The notes: generated by a model from the sequence alone, not told the origin. Positions 37,860-50,611 are shown, counted from the first letter of the stretch. The stretch is 64,000 nucleotides of DNA from Periconia sp. R9002 (GCA_023627715.1 JAMAHW010000033.1:248001-312000), one strand, 5' to 3'. Program-made: numbers and translations.

Positions 37860-40800
37860 TTATTTACCGCCCAACAATCCACCGACGATGGGGAGGTTAG
37901 AAGCACCGCCGCCCTTCTTCTTCTCCTTCTTACCACCGCCGAGCATCTCAGTCAGTGATCCGAGACCAAGACCACCGAGGAGCTTGTCGATACCGAGGCC
38001 ACCTAGCAGTCCGTTGACGAGACCGCCGAGACCAAGGCCGTTGAGCAGACGTCCAACCAGATTGAGAACACCGGTCAGCAACAAGCCAACGGCAGCAATG
38101 ATCTGGAACAGAGGCTCGGTAAGGAGAGACCAGAGAGGGTTGAGCTTCTTCTTGGCGTGGGGCATGTCGGCGATCTTCTTCTTCGCGTTGTCGATGGTGG
38201 TGACGACAGAGGTGGTGATTTCCTTGAGGAGATCGGCCAGGCGGTACTCCTCTGGGGTGGCATCGCGGGTTTGGCTGCGGCCCTTGGCTTGGGCGGCGAT
38301 ACGGCCATCGGGGTCGAGACCACGGAGAGAGCCGTTGCATTCTTGGAGAATGCGGCCACCTTCCTCGATGAGGGGCTTGACGTTGTTGACAAGCTCCTCT
38401 TCGTCGAGCTCGTCACGGGGTGTGCGGTCAGCCTTCTCGATGTACTGGGATAAAGTTAGTATAGAATGAAAATAGACAATGATAGAAGACATACCTCAGT
38501 GATTTGCTTGCACACAGGCTGGATACGCTCAAGAGTCTGCTGGCAGATATTGGCCATCTTGTCAGCGAGCTCAGCGTCCTCACGCCTCTGCTTCTCCTCG
38601 TCGGTCTCCTCTTCCTCTTCCTCTTCTTGGATGTTCTCCAGAAGAGTAACTTCTCCGACCTTGTTGCCATCGTTGTCAATGACATAACCGTTGTCGTCAA
38701 TCTCAAGACCGGCGCAGTGACCGAGGTCGCCAGCAGTAAGACGACCGATAACATCGCCATTCTCATCGCGGACCTCGCCCTCCTTGTTGACACGCATGCC
38801 AGCCATGGGGTTGATGCGGCGCTCCTTCTCTTCGGGCTCCCAGCGCTCGGCCTTACCAATGACATTGCCGTTCTTGTCGTTGATATCGCCATCCTCGTCG
38901 ACCTTGTGACCAGCAAGTTTCTTGACATCACCCTCAATGACACGACCGATGATATCGCCGCCCTCGCTGAGGACAGTGCCGTCCTTCTGGACAGAGTTGT
39001 TCTCGAAGCCAGCGAAGGGTCCTTCGGGGCCAGAGTTGGCACCCTGGACGAGCTCAGCACGGCCAATGACGTTGCCGGCATTGTCCCAGATTTGACCTTT
39101 TCCGTCGACCTTCTTGCCGACCATGGTGGATGGGTCGCCCTCAGCAACACGTCCGAGGATAGTGCCAGAGGAGTCGACAACGTTGCCGGCCTTGTTGACA
39201 GTGCAGCCAGCAAGTGCGGAGAGGTCAGCCTCGACTTCCTCCTCTTCTTCCCAAGGTTCAGCGTGGCCCTTGACGTTGCCGTACTTGTCAATGATATCGC
39301 CATCTTCGTCGACCGAGTTGCCGACAAGTTTCTTGGGGTCGCCTTCGGTGATCTGACCAACGCGGTTGCCATCCTGGTCCTCGACGAATCCGTCCTTGAC
39401 CACGCGGAGGCCTTCCAAGCCGGCGAAAGGACCCTCCTTGCGGGTGACGCGCTCATTGTCAGGGATCAACTCGCAACGGCCAACGACCTTGCCAGTGTCA
39501 CCGTGGATGAGACCCTCGCCATCAGACTTGCGGCCCACAAGATCTTTGAGGTTACCTTCAACGAGCTTGCCAATGGGGATACCCTCAGAGTTGACGAGGT
39601 AGCCTTGCTTGTTGAGAGTAAGTCCGTCCAGAGGTGTAAGGTCGGCGGGCTCTTCTTCGGGCTCGTCCTCGAGGGGCTCGGCGTGACCCTTGACGTTGCC
39701 GTACTTGTCGAGAATATCACCATCCTCGTCAACAGCCATGCCCACCAGGCGCTTGGGATTGCCTTCGACAATTTCACCAACAATGTTATCATCCTCATCG
39801 GCAATCTTGCCGTCGGGGACGACACGGAGACCCTGGAGACCAGCGAAGGGGCCTTCGGGCTTATTGTCACGCTCCTCAGGAGGAATGAGCTCAACACGGC
39901 CAATGACCTTGCCAGAGTCGTTCCAGATCTGGCCTTCGCCGTCGAGCTTCCTGCCAGCAAGCTCCTTGGGATTGCCCTCAACAAGACGAGCAACAGGAAC
40001 ACCCTCGCTGCCAATCACATTGCCCTGCTTGTTGACAGTCAAGCCCTCAAGCGAAGACAGGTCGGCTTGTTCAACTTCGGGTTCGGGTTCCTCCTCAGGC
40101 TCTTCATAGCGTTCAGCGTGGCCAACGACCGAGCCCTTCTTGTCAAGAATGTCTCCATCCTCGTCGACGGCACGACCAACAAGTTTCTTAGCATCGCCCT
40201 CAGTAACTTGGCCGACGCGGTTGCCATTCTCATCTTCGACGAAGCCACCCTGCACAACGGTGAGACCTTCGAGACCAGCGAATGGAGCCTCTTCCTCATG
40301 CTCTTCCTGTGGGACGGTCTGAGCACGACCAATGACATGGCCCTTGTTGTCCCAGAATTGGCCTTCAGCATCGGCAGTGATACCAGACTTAGAGAGCTTC
40401 TTTGCGTCACCTTCAGTAAGCTCTCCGACAATGTTGCCGTTGGCATCGATGAGCTTTCCGGACTTGTTGACAGTAAGTCCCTCGAGGATGGATAGAGGTG
40501 GCAGGTTGCTTTCGGCGGCGTCTTCGGCGGCCTCTTCAGCGTCTTCGGCAGCCTCCTCTGCGTCCTCAGCGGCGCCTTCAGCATCTTCGGCGGCGTCCTC
40601 GGCCTCATCGACCTTTTGCTCGACGATCTGGGGAAGCGTCTTGACCTTGCCGATGACGTTTCCGTCCTTGTCGAGAACTTCGCCCTTCTCGTTGATCTTC
40701 TTGCCGGCACACTCAGCGAGATCACCCTCAGTGAGTTCACCGATGGGCTCGCCATCCTCGTTAAGAACCTTGCCCTTCTTGTTGACTTTGAGGCCGTCCA

Positions 40801-42871
40801 GAATGTCGAGGTCAGGGGTAATCTCAACCTCCTTGACTTCAGGCTCGGCATCGCCAATGCGTTCCTTGAGCTCCTTCATGGCTTCGAAAGCAGCTTCGCC
40901 AGAAACAACGTCGACCTTTCCGAGCACATTGCCGTCCTTGTCGACGACCTCGCCCTTGTCGTTGATGGTCTTGCCGGCGCACTTCTCAACATCGCCGTCT
41001 TTGAGCTCGCCAATTTCCTCGCCTTCAGCGTCGAGAACTTTGCCCTTCTTGTTGACCTTGAGGCCTTCCAAGATGCGGATGTCAAGGGCGCCAGCAGCAG
41101 ACTCCTTGAGCCTGTCGGCAGCACCCTCAGCAAGCTCGACCTTTCCGAGCACGTTGCCTTCAGAGTCGACAACTTCGCCCTGGTCGTTAACGGTAAGACC
41201 CTTGACGTCGTCGATGTTGCCCTCGGCGAGCTGGCCAACAACCTCGCCTTCGTCGTCAAGTATTTCTCCCTTGGAGTTGACTTCCATGCCCTCGAGGGCC
41301 TCAACGCCAGGAAGCTCATCTTCAATGTCTTCAGCGGCCTCCTCGACGCCCTCCTTGGCACCCTCGGCAGTCTCTTCAGCAGTGTCCTTGACATCTTCAG
41401 CAGCGCCTTCGGCTTGTTCAGCGACGCCGTCAACAGCGCCAGTGGCACCCTCACCCTCCTCCTCCTCCTCCTCATCTTGGTCGACGAGATCGGCAGCATC
41501 GGGGTGGAGCTCGGCACGGGCCAAAAGGTTTCCGTCCTCATCATGAATTTCACCATTCTCATCAAATTCCAAGCCTTCGATATCAGCAGGGTTGCCCTCA
41601 ACGAGGCGACCGACAAAGTCACCATCTTCGTTCAAGATCTGGCCAGCCCGGTCGGCCTTGAGACCCTTCAAGATGCTGAGAGGCGGCATCTTCTTCTCGC
41701 CGGCTTGCTGGGCTTCCTTGAGCTGGTTCTGCACCGTCTCGGGGAGGAGCTCGGTGCGTCCAACCAGGTCGCCATCGTCATCGAGAATCTCGCCGTCGTC
41801 GCCAATGGCATAGCCGGCAAGGTCTTCAGCGTCACCCTCAACCAAACGGCCGATGGGGTTGCCGTCCTTGTCATTGATGAGACCTTCCTCGTTGACTTCG
41901 AGACCCTTGAGAATGCTCAGGTCGGGGACATCGGGGAGTTCCTGGCCTGTAGTGTCTTCGACGGAGTCCTTAACTCCATCAGCAGCGTCTCCGGCGCCTT
42001 CAGTAGTGTCTTTCGCGGCATCTTCTGCGGTATCCTTTGCAGATTCAGCCGTATCCTGTGCAGTCTCGGTGGCGTCCTGGGCGGTCTCCTGGACATCATC
42101 GCCAGCTTCCTCGGCAGCGCCCTTGGGATCATTGCCAGCCTTGCCAGCCAATTCACCAGCTCGGCCAGCGAGACCCCGAGCACCGCTCAGGGCTTTGGAA
42201 CCTGTCTGCTGAGCATTGCTGGCAGCATCTGTGGCGTCGTCCTCGGTGTTCTCCTGGGTCTCGTCACCCTCTTCACCGGCTTTTTGCGTAGCTCCATCGT
42301 CATCGTCGTCTTCCTCCTCGCCAGTGGCAGACTCGGCAGTCTTCTTTACATCTTCGGTTGCGTCATCCGCCTTCTCTTTTGCGTCGCCGGCACCGAAGAG
42401 GCCGTCACCCTCTTTCTCCTCGGAGTCGTCAATGGGTTTGGGTTCTTGTTGCTCAAGGTCGTCCTCAGCCTGTGAGACCTTTCCTTGTGCACTCTCGGCC
42501 GTGTCTTCGGCCTGCTTCTTGGTGTCTTCGACACCCTCTGATGCCTCGCCGACAGCCTCCTCAGCCGAAGATTGCGAAGGCAGATTGGGGGACTCTGACT
42601 CGCTCTTCTTGCTCAGCTTGGGGGCACCGGACTGCTGGGGCTTCCTGCCGAGCTTGGTAGGGGTGCGGGGGGTATCACCCTTTCCTGCAGCGGGGGAAGG
42701 CATGCTGTCGTCGTGAATGTCAAAAGGTTCTCGTGTCGTTCGTAAAGTTCGTTGAGAAGCAACTGATGCGTTGCTAGAAATGGATCGTGATCGGTGTGAG
42801 CGGGGGGAGTTGCGGTTGGGGGTGGGGGGGAAGGAATAGTACGAGTAGTTGTTGGATGAGTTATCGGGCAT
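37860..42871 (-). CDS. LEA-like protein with 14 tandem DUF3659 repeats
   Basis: Two exons on the minus strand, 42871-38495 and 38444-37860, encode about 1,653 residues. Residues 1-100 are Ser/Pro/Arg-rich. Residues 100-310 are LEA-like, rich in Ala, Glu and Asp with 11-mer periodicity such as AEDTAESAQ and DATETAQDTAESAKDTAEDA. From about 318 to 1413 there are fourteen copies of a roughly 60-residue unit, each built from two sub-repeats of the type GLxVNxxGxIxDxxGxxVGxL and VDxDGDIxDxxGNVIGxAE. This is the DUF3659 family. Copies 6-13 alternate between two types. The end (about 1560-1653) is hydrophobic and Gly/Leu-rich (GLGLGGLVNGLLGGLG), then KKEKKKGGG. No signal peptide or certain transmembrane helix. 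The family is a mould-specific one associated with stress or septal/cell-surface roles; function here is unknown. Extended antisense frames in this gene are shadows of the repeats. Confidence 0.93.
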
Positions 42872-45051
42872 ATATCACTTGACGAGAGTATCGTCGTATG
42901 TAGAATGGAAAGGAGAAGTCCAGGTTGGGGCCTGGAAGAGCTAAAGCTTTATGGGAGGCAGGCAGCGCAATGGGCAGTCTTTCCACAGCATGACGTAGGT
43001 CCTTTTTTGCTCCATCTGGAGCTCCCGCTGTCTGGTTTGCAGGGGTAGCTTGTACCCTATCAACGGGGAGTGGACAGAGCAGAAGGCTGTAACCGGTTTT
43101 TTTCTGGTCGTCTGCAGGAGGGAACACCCCAATTGGGACGGACTGGATGCCAGTGTCGAGCGGACGAGTTGCATTACATCACAATCTGGGTACGAGCGGG
43201 GCGTCAGCTCCCTGGGGTCTGTGGGTTGTGGGAGAGCCAGGGCCCTCTTGGTGCGACACGAGTGGGTAGGAATTGTGGCTGGAGGTAAATCGACGATGGC
43301 AAAATCCCATTTCACGGCATTGAAGCGCGCACGGATGTGTGGTTGCAGCAGTTCATGCTCTCCCATTCGATCATCATGGTGGCCTTGCACTTCGTCGACG
43401 ATTTAGGAGAGCGGGGTGTGCAGCTGGAAGAAGCCCTCGCCGATGCTGACGCCGCGAGTCTCTTGGTCCAATTCTCGAAATGCAAGCAGACGTGGAGCTG
43501 TAGTTGCTCCCTTGATCCCATTGACCTTGAGCCGCCGCAACAGAGGATTCGTCGTGTAGCACGGAGTCTCGATGTAATGGCAAGCGGTCTCGATCGCCAG
43601 ACACTGTGGCGTACGTCTCCACTGATGAGCGAATCGAAAACGACATGCTTGGCGGTACAGGCGTCCGGTGGCCTTCCTGTAACGAGGGTGTGATATCAGA
43701 GGGGCGCGTACAGACAGGTTTGGACGCGACGGTCGAGATGAGATGACGTAGTGTGTTGAGGTGCGGGAGGTGGAATGCGGTACGTGCTGGGATACACCCC
43801 TGTCCTGTTCCCTGAACCACTCAGCCTAGACTAGCGCCGACGATCTCTCCTCCACTCGGTCTCCACTGCTTTTCATCCCATCTCACACCATATCGCACCA
43901 GTACCGCCTGTCACTGTCACTGCCAGTAACGTTCTACACATCATCGTCCTCTAGCATAGTCAATTCCAACATTCCCCGCCCGATTGCTCATTAGCCTACC
44001 ATTCGCAACCCTGATCTTGACACCGGCAGCCTAGCAAAAGAACCAAGATGCTCCTCTCCACCAAACCACAAAAAACAACGACATCAACTGTGGCGTAAAT
44101 TGCCGTCCAGCCAACAGAAAAAGCACAGGACGGCGCCGTGTTACGAAAATCCTGTACCTGAGCGCTGCAACATTTTTGTCTTCTCTCATCAGCAAAAGCG
44201 CTCTGCTTACTGCAATCCTACCGTCCCACCTTCCGGAAATTTAAATCAATGACATCGCTTTTCAATCATCGTAATTTTCCGTCTGCCATTGTTTTTTGCA
44301 ATCGAGATTGCGATACCTAATTGAGGATTCCTGTCCAAGCTCTTACCCCTGGGTTCTGCCTACACGGGACGCCTCGCGGTTTCACGGCACATTATCCGTG
44401 CCTCTTGCACGTCTAGGCCTGGCCACGGAACAAAGCTACAAGCATACATGCATCCCGAGATGAGTGTCTTCCGCATCGGTTCGTCGTCTCTTGACTATTC
44501 GAAGAGAAGGATTTGATGCTCGAGTAAGTGTACAACTTGACAAGTACGTATCCGATTATCCATCTACACAGTCCAACGTTGTCTCAGCGTTCGTTGAAGT
44601 TCAAGCGAGGCAGTCCCGCCGCGTGTCCATGACATCATTTCGACCCATACGTTTGGACGCGCGTGGGGCCACCGTTGCCCGCCCACATAGTGGGTCAATC
44701 ACGCTGCACAGTCCTCGATTCAATACTCAGACGGGACCCTTTCGTTTCCAACCACCTTCATTTAATTTTGGTAAAGTTTTGACGGTAAAACTCCGATTGC
44801 AAAGAAGGTAATACATCAGATTGCACCGTATCGAGAATAGGGACGATCCAGCCGGTCAAGGCGATTGCGGATATCATTGAGAGAAAGAGAAGAAAGGACG
44901 ATTAACCCAAAGCTCCGTCGCATTGATGCATTCAAAAGAAATAGAAGGAAAACAGCGAATCAAACTCGCCCGGCGCGGGGAGAAAAACTCAAAACATAGG
45001 CTAAGGAACTGACAGCGGAGAATCGCAGGGGGGAAGAAGTATCGCGAATTC
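42872..45051. other. Upstream region of the LEA gene, 2.2 kb, no gene identified
   Basis: This lies between the start of the DUF3659 gene and the 3' end of the IQ-motif gene, both on the minus strand. Open frames of up to 149 codons on both strands have no domain, no credible start context and irregular composition. It presumably holds the LEA promoter and a long 5' leader; T- and A-rich tracts at 44240-44310. Confidence 0.4.
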
Positions 45052-46927
45052 TCACGATGCAGCAGGCTCAACCTTGTCTCTCTTCCCAGAAGGTGCAATG
45101 CCACTCTCAACATCCTGTCCCGGCTTGCTCAGGGTCTTCTCGTGCCTGACCTTCTGCTGTAGCCGATGCGAATCCCGCTCCGCATCCTCCCTCACGGATC
45201 CAGCCCGCTGTCTTATCTTATTCCACATCCTATGCCTCCAGCTCTTCTCCTTGCGCTCCACCTCTTCCCTCTCCGCCTTCGCCGCCAGAATCCGCCGTTC
45301 CTGCTCCGCGCTCTTGCTCGTGTCCTTCTCCGCTTCTTTCTGCTTCTCATACTCCTCCGGCCTTATAATCTTCGTCTCGGCATTTCGCACGTGCTTGACG
45401 CCCGATTTCGCTTTCCGCCGCGTCTTCACATAGGCTTCGAGGCCAACGAGGATGGCGTAGGATCGCGAGATGGAGACGCGCGACATGTCGACGCCGTTGT
45501 CGCGGAGCGAGTGTACAAAGGCGCGGAAATTCTTGGTAGGCGGGCGGTAGTGGCCTGAGAGCGGAGAGAGGCGGCGGAGTTGTCCATCTTTGATCTTTAT
45601 GAGACCTGCGGCAGAGATGCGAGCACCGTGCAGGAAGGAGCTGTGCTGGAAGGCACCGGATTGCTTGATGCCGACGTAGAGGCGGAAAGATGTGTCTGCT
45701 ACCTGCATTTCCTGTCAGCTGGTGATTGTTCCAGTCGATGGAACTTGACGTACGAAGATCCAGGTATGCGGCTTGACTGAACCTCTCAGAAGGTGGTTCA
45801 ATATGGCGGCTGCCGAAACATACTTGACTTTTGCTAACCCCTTCGCATTCTGCAACTCTTCATTCACATAGTGTTCGCCCTCGATGCCGCTGTGCTCCGA
45901 TTCACTCGAGCTACTAGTACTCGAGCTGGAAGAGCTACCGGGACGACCTTCTCCCCCAACAAGCTGTCCGTATGGGCCAAAACTCGGCGAAGTGGGGTCG
46001 TCTTTGGGCACAATGCCATTCATACTATCCTTGAACTCCTGTGTCGTATTGATCCGCTCTCCATTCTTGGCCCAGCACAATCTCCCTTCGCCATCAACCT
46101 TGACCAAATAAGCCATGCGCTCCTCGCGACTCAGATACCGCACCTGCTCTTTCTCCAGCCTATCTCGCGTCACTGTAGGATGCTCGAACTCCTTTCCCTC
46201 CCCGAAATCCAGCCAATAGAAGAAATTCTCCTTGGTGTCCGCTTTCTTCCAGACGTCGTGGTACGACCTTAGGTTACTTCCGTAGCGGTGTTTAGAGTCC
46301 ACCATTTCCAGGAAATATTGCAGATCCATCATCTTGGCCGTCTTTTCGCGCTCGGCGCGCTGCTCCATCTTCTTGCGCGCATACTGTCTGCGCTCCTCTG
46401 GCGTCATGGAACTTTCGTCTTCGGAGGGCTCGACCAGGTCGTCGCCGCCTGCACGTCGGGCAATTGCCCCAGCGCGCTTCCACTTCTTGCGGGCGGCGTC
46501 GCTGGCTGCGCGGGAGCGCTCGGCGGGGGTATCTAACGTCGGTTGCTCTCCCGATTGTGCGGAGCGCGATTCCGTGCGGGTGAGTGTGCGCCATCTCGCT
46601 TTTCGGGGGGTTCAGTAGGTAACTAGGTATCGGATTTATACAGGTGAACAGGTAATGGTGGAAACTAACCCTCTTTGACAGCCTATGTATTGGTTAGTAC
46701 AATCAAATAGTTTTTGCGAAAACAATTCAAACACATCTTCATAACAAGAAAGGGTGTATGTATGTAGGCTGGTAACTTTTACATACCTCTGTCCACCTCG
46801 AATCCGCATCCAACCCCATGCCCCGCAACCGCCTGCGCGCCCTATACCCGCGATAATGCCTCTGTATCACCGTTGCAGCGTCACGCTCGCGCTGCCCGCC
46901 ATCAGCGCTCAGCTTCGGACTCGCCAT
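45052..46927 (-). CDS. IQ-motif (calmodulin-binding) protein
   Basis: Four exons on the minus strand: 46927-46787, 46682-46670, 46598-45754 and 45702-45052, encoding 549 residues. The N-terminal exon has the IQ motif ATVIQRHYRGYRARRRLRG (about 18-36). The second exon is only 13 bases and supplies AVKE plus one base; it joins to give WTEAVKEARWRTLTR with all phases correct. The large third exon has basic helices and YFLEMVDSKHRYGSNLRSYHDVWKK, FFYWLDFGEGKEFEHPTVTR and RLCWAKNGERINT, the conserved block of a fungal IQ-protein family. The fourth has YVGIKQSGAFQHSSFLHGAR and GLIKIKDGQLRRLSPLSGHY, then charged helices. A calmodulin-regulated role is inferred from the IQ motif; the fold of the central block is not known to me. 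Confidence 0.85.
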
Positions 46928-49027
46928 CGGGAATCAAAAACCTTGGGGATCTGAAGAGAGAAAAAAAAAACGACACACGAGCGGGCGTTCTTAAACGGCG
47001 GCCCGCTTCCCTGTGCCTGTGAAAAGAAGTCGGGGCGGGGCTAAGCCACGAACCTGCTGTACATCCCTGTTTCTGCGACCCCTGTTTGTTTCCGAAGGGT
47101 CGGAAAGGACGGCATGTGAACTCCAGGGCTCCTAGCATCACGGACATCAATATGATGTGATAATTGGGTAGGTACATATAGGTGAGTCTTCTCTGCTACA
47201 CTACCTAGTTGACGCGTCTTTTATGTTGGTATGATTATGAGTGATTGCGGCCGTAAAAAAGCACATACATAATGGTTAAATGTAGTCTACGTCAGGTAAG
47301 GTACTTACTTGAGTACACCCCGCCTGGAGGAAGCCCGCCCCCACAAACGGTCGCGGGGATAAGTTGATGCATCTCACGCACGCACGCACGCACGTGTTTT
47401 AATGGCTTACTAGGTATGTATGGGTTTATACGGTTTGTGTTAACTCCCCGTTGCGTTTATGGTATGGATTAAGGCGGGATAATGTATGTGGGATGTGTGC
47501 GACTCTGGGTCGGTCGCAGATTGCAATGTTTTGTAATGGGAGCCGAGCTTTACCTATTGACAGTTCAAAATATAAGCGTCTGTTTCATTCGATTCTTTTC
47601 GTTTCCGTGTTGCGAGATTGATGGAAAATTGCGGGTTAGAAAGAATTCTTGTGGTATGTAGGTACGCAAGAGAGCTAGAGAGTAGATATGGGAGGACGCT
47701 TACGCTTAAGCGCCCCCGCATAATTAGACTACCTATCCTGGCTGGTATGATAATTGATGACATTGATAGCTACCAAGTAGTGTGCGGATGTTGTGTATGT
47801 ATGTATCATTGATGGAATTGTGGTTTTAAGCTTTTTGAGCTTGGCGGGGTTTTGGTTTGGGGTTGGGACTGGGTGTAGGTATAGGATGTGGAGGGGTGTT
47901 GGTATTCACGTTCACGGGGGGAGGGGGTTCTTGTTTTGTAGAAGGGAGAAGTTGGCGTAGAATTCATTCTTGCGTGACGAGAGATGGGGGTTAGGGCTAG
48001 GAGGGGGGGGGGGTTGATGTGTATACCACACCAACGACCAGCACGACGTTCCAGCCCACGAAATTGGATAGTGAACTGCTTTAAGTAATTTAGACCCCAC
48101 CCGCTGTGTATACTCTAGCTGAACCTGTCCGTATTATATAGATTTGTGGTGCTGAGTAAGTAGGTATACGGTGTATGTAAGCCGGATTGTGGCGACGAAG
48201 TGGTTGATTACTTGCGTTGGTTTGGGTTGAAGTAGGCGTATCGTTGGATTGGGGACGGAGGGTCGCTTACCCATGTGCTGCTGAGAGGAAGACAACTGGG
48301 CGTTCGCAGGAATATGTGGAAGTTGATGAGTTATTTTGTAGGTGGTTTACTTGGTGCGGTTGGGCCTTGGTGATATTGATCAATGTTTTGGTGGCGCTGA
48401 GTAGGGTGTTTGAGGGATTGATGGGGAATCTATACTATGCTTCAAAATTACAATCAAATTGAAAGCTACATCCTTGCGTAGTAATTGAGTTTTACTTGTG
48501 GTTTCGACACAAGAGACAAAAAAAAAACACAAACATCATTGATGTCTTAAAATACCTATATAAAGCTACATCATCATCCACAAGCCTGGTTTCCGGGGAC
48601 GATATTCCTCTATTAGCGCGTTCTCATCACCGAGGAACCAAGAAAAGCAATCACGATTACCGACCAAAGACAGCATCGCTAATTTTTACCTATATGACAA
48701 TCTTACTACATGTTTCCCTCTATTATGGAATAAAAGGGGTGGGGGCCGTCGAAACCATCTGATTGGGCTGGACGGATAAATATTGCATGAACCCGTATCG
48801 AGATAATAGCGAGTAGACATCCAGCATGTGATGAATGTTGCACAAAATACCATTGCGTATTACAACTTTCGGACACCCTACAAAGGAGAAACATACATAA
48901 CATCAATCAAGCCATCGCTGCCGAAGCACAACTACGAGAAACTCCATGCAGAACTCCCGCAATACCAAACGCCTTGATTCACATGCCTCGATACAATCTC
49001 TAGGAAAAACTCTTAGATGATTGAAAG
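46928..49027. other. Intergenic region, 2.1 kb, no gene identified
   Basis: It includes a CGCACG microsatellite (47375-47394), a G11 run at 48003-48013 and repeated GTAGGTA strings. Short open frames have no support. The right end is the promoter of the Pth11-like gene. Confidence 0.4.
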
Positions 49028-50231
49028 ATGCAGGACATCCTAAGTGCCCTCCGCGACCGAGCTGACAAGACCATGGTCGTGATATCGATCTTTGCGACGC
49101 TCACCACTATCGCAGTCCTCTTGCGCATATGGGCGACGTGGAAAACAAAAGCGAGGTACTCATGGAGCGAAGTTTCTCTAATCTTCGCGCTGGTGAATTT
49201 TCTAGCGCAGTATGCAGTGGAAATGCACGGTACGTATCTATCTCCTCTCCAGCCAGCCCTCAACACGGTGCTAATTCGCAAGTGACAGGACTCATTCATG
49301 GGAAAAAGATAAAGACACTGACGGATCCAAGATTGAAAGTCTACCTCCGGGTTGGTTGCCTACACACATTTACCTGCTCGAGGTTTGCTAACAGCACTCT
49401 TGCGTAGGATATCTACATCGCCGGCGAATTCTACATGCCCATCATCCTCTTCACAAACCTCTCCATCCTGCTCCTTTACCGCCGCCTCTTTCCCATCCCG
49501 TCCTTCGAATTTCGCTCAAGAATCCTCATCGTCGCTCATATCCTCTGGTTCATCCCGTCCTTGGTCGGCGAGACGGTCCTGTGCTCGCCTCCTAGTATTC
49601 TCTGGGAACATCCGAAGCTTATACCAATGAAGTGTATCATGTACAGCAACTTCTTCATCTCCATGCTGACGGTCGAGCTCTGCCTTGACGTCGCGATTCT
49701 CGTGCTTCCTTTGTTTTACATTTCGAGTTTGCATCTTTTGCCGTGTAAGAAGAAGGCGGGGCTTGTCGGGATCTTTTTGCTCGGAGGGTTGTACGTACAT
49801 CTACACTGAACCCCTTAATTGCCTTGCACTTAAACTAACGATTGAATAGTGTGATCGTCACCGGAATCGTCCGTATAGAGTCGAGTGTAGAGCTCGGCGT
49901 ACAAGTCATCGACTATGTGCAAGATATCTTCTGGCAGAGCGTACATGCTGGGAGTGCGATTATTTGTGCTTGCTTGCCGACGTATCGTCCGCTTATACGC
50001 AGGGTGACAGGAGAAAACGATGATAGTGGTGATGCGGGCACTACGGATGAGATGTCTATTATAGTGACTGGGGAATCGGGCGTGAGCCAGGACACACATG
50101 GGGAAGTGGGCGAGAGGGTCGAGCATACGGAACGTACGGTGGGTCTGAGACCGGGGGAGGTTGAGCAGTTGGAGCTTAGATGTGCAGAGAAAAGGGTTTT
50201 GTGTTTTAGTGTAGGTTCACCCCGAACTTAG
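49028..50231 (+). CDS. Pth11-like integral membrane protein (fungal rhodopsin-like domain)
   Basis: Four exons, 49028-49229, 49289-49350, 49408-49790 and 49850-50231, encode 342 residues with matching phases. Seven hydrophobic helices can be counted: about 15-36 (MVVISIFATLTTIAVLLRIW), 46-68, 93-115 (EFYMPIILFTNLSILLLYRR), 127-148, 156-186, 193-216 and 230-248. A CPPSIL..HPKLIPMKC extracellular loop lies between helices 4 and 5, with the C-terminus cytosolic and acidic. The layout is that of the fungal DUF3328/rhodopsin-like family that includes Pth11, but no N-terminal CFEM domain is present. Such proteins are candidate receptors for surface or host cues. The donor GTTGGT of intron 2 is unusual, yet required by the frame. 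Confidence 0.85.
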
Positions 50232-50385
50232 GAAAAGACGGAGAGACTGTTACATGTCTGCGAATCATAGATATACATTAGCCCCCTTTTGTAACATTGA
50301 AATGCATAGTGCTACAGCGAGTAATGTATACAACAAAAATTTGTCTGGATTCGTTTTGATTAGGTCTCACTACGATCTATCCTGT

Positions 50386-50421
50386 CACGCGGGTGTTGAT
50401 ATATCCCGCACTCACAACATT
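50386..50421 (+). repeat. Dispersed repeat family R1, partial copy C
   Basis: Reads CACGCGGGTGTTGATATATC then CCGCACTCACAACATT. The first half matches copy B; the second half matches the core of copies A and D. Confidence 0.55.
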
Positions 50422-50476
50422 GATATTTTAAAGGACTTGTAGTAAATCAATAAAAAAACATATACTCTTAAATAAT

Positions 50477-50611
50477 AAAAACATTTTATAGGAATACTCT
50501 TCTAGTATCAATTCTACTTACTATTGTGAAGACTGTAATCTTAGGGGGAAGAGACCCTCGAAGCGTTGTATGTGGAGTGGTGTCGTAAGTGCGGGCTATG
50601 TCCACACCTGG
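50477..50611 (-). repeat. Dispersed repeat family R1, copy D
   Basis: The reverse complement aligns over its full 135 bases with 4420-4553. Both ends are well conserved (CCAGGTGTGG at one, CCTATAAAATGTTTT at the other), so the boundaries are likely close to those of the element. Confidence 0.7.

Noticed and set aside
38630..41920. CRISPR-like array
   Set aside because: Repeats are long, diverged and coding in one frame; they are DUF3659 protein repeats.
38504..42475. Very long + strand frames (663, 619 and 404 codons) opposite the DUF3659 gene
   Set aside because: They mirror the repeats of the real gene, have biased composition and no domain; the minus-strand gene has intron, start and family support.
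43374..43820. 148-codon minus-strand frame upstream of the LEA gene
   Set aside because: No domain, no clear start context, Arg/Ser/Pro-rich; could be 5' leader sequence.
44464..44811. 115-codon + strand frame
   Set aside because: Begins at GTG in the middle of intergenic DNA, no family, no splice evidence.
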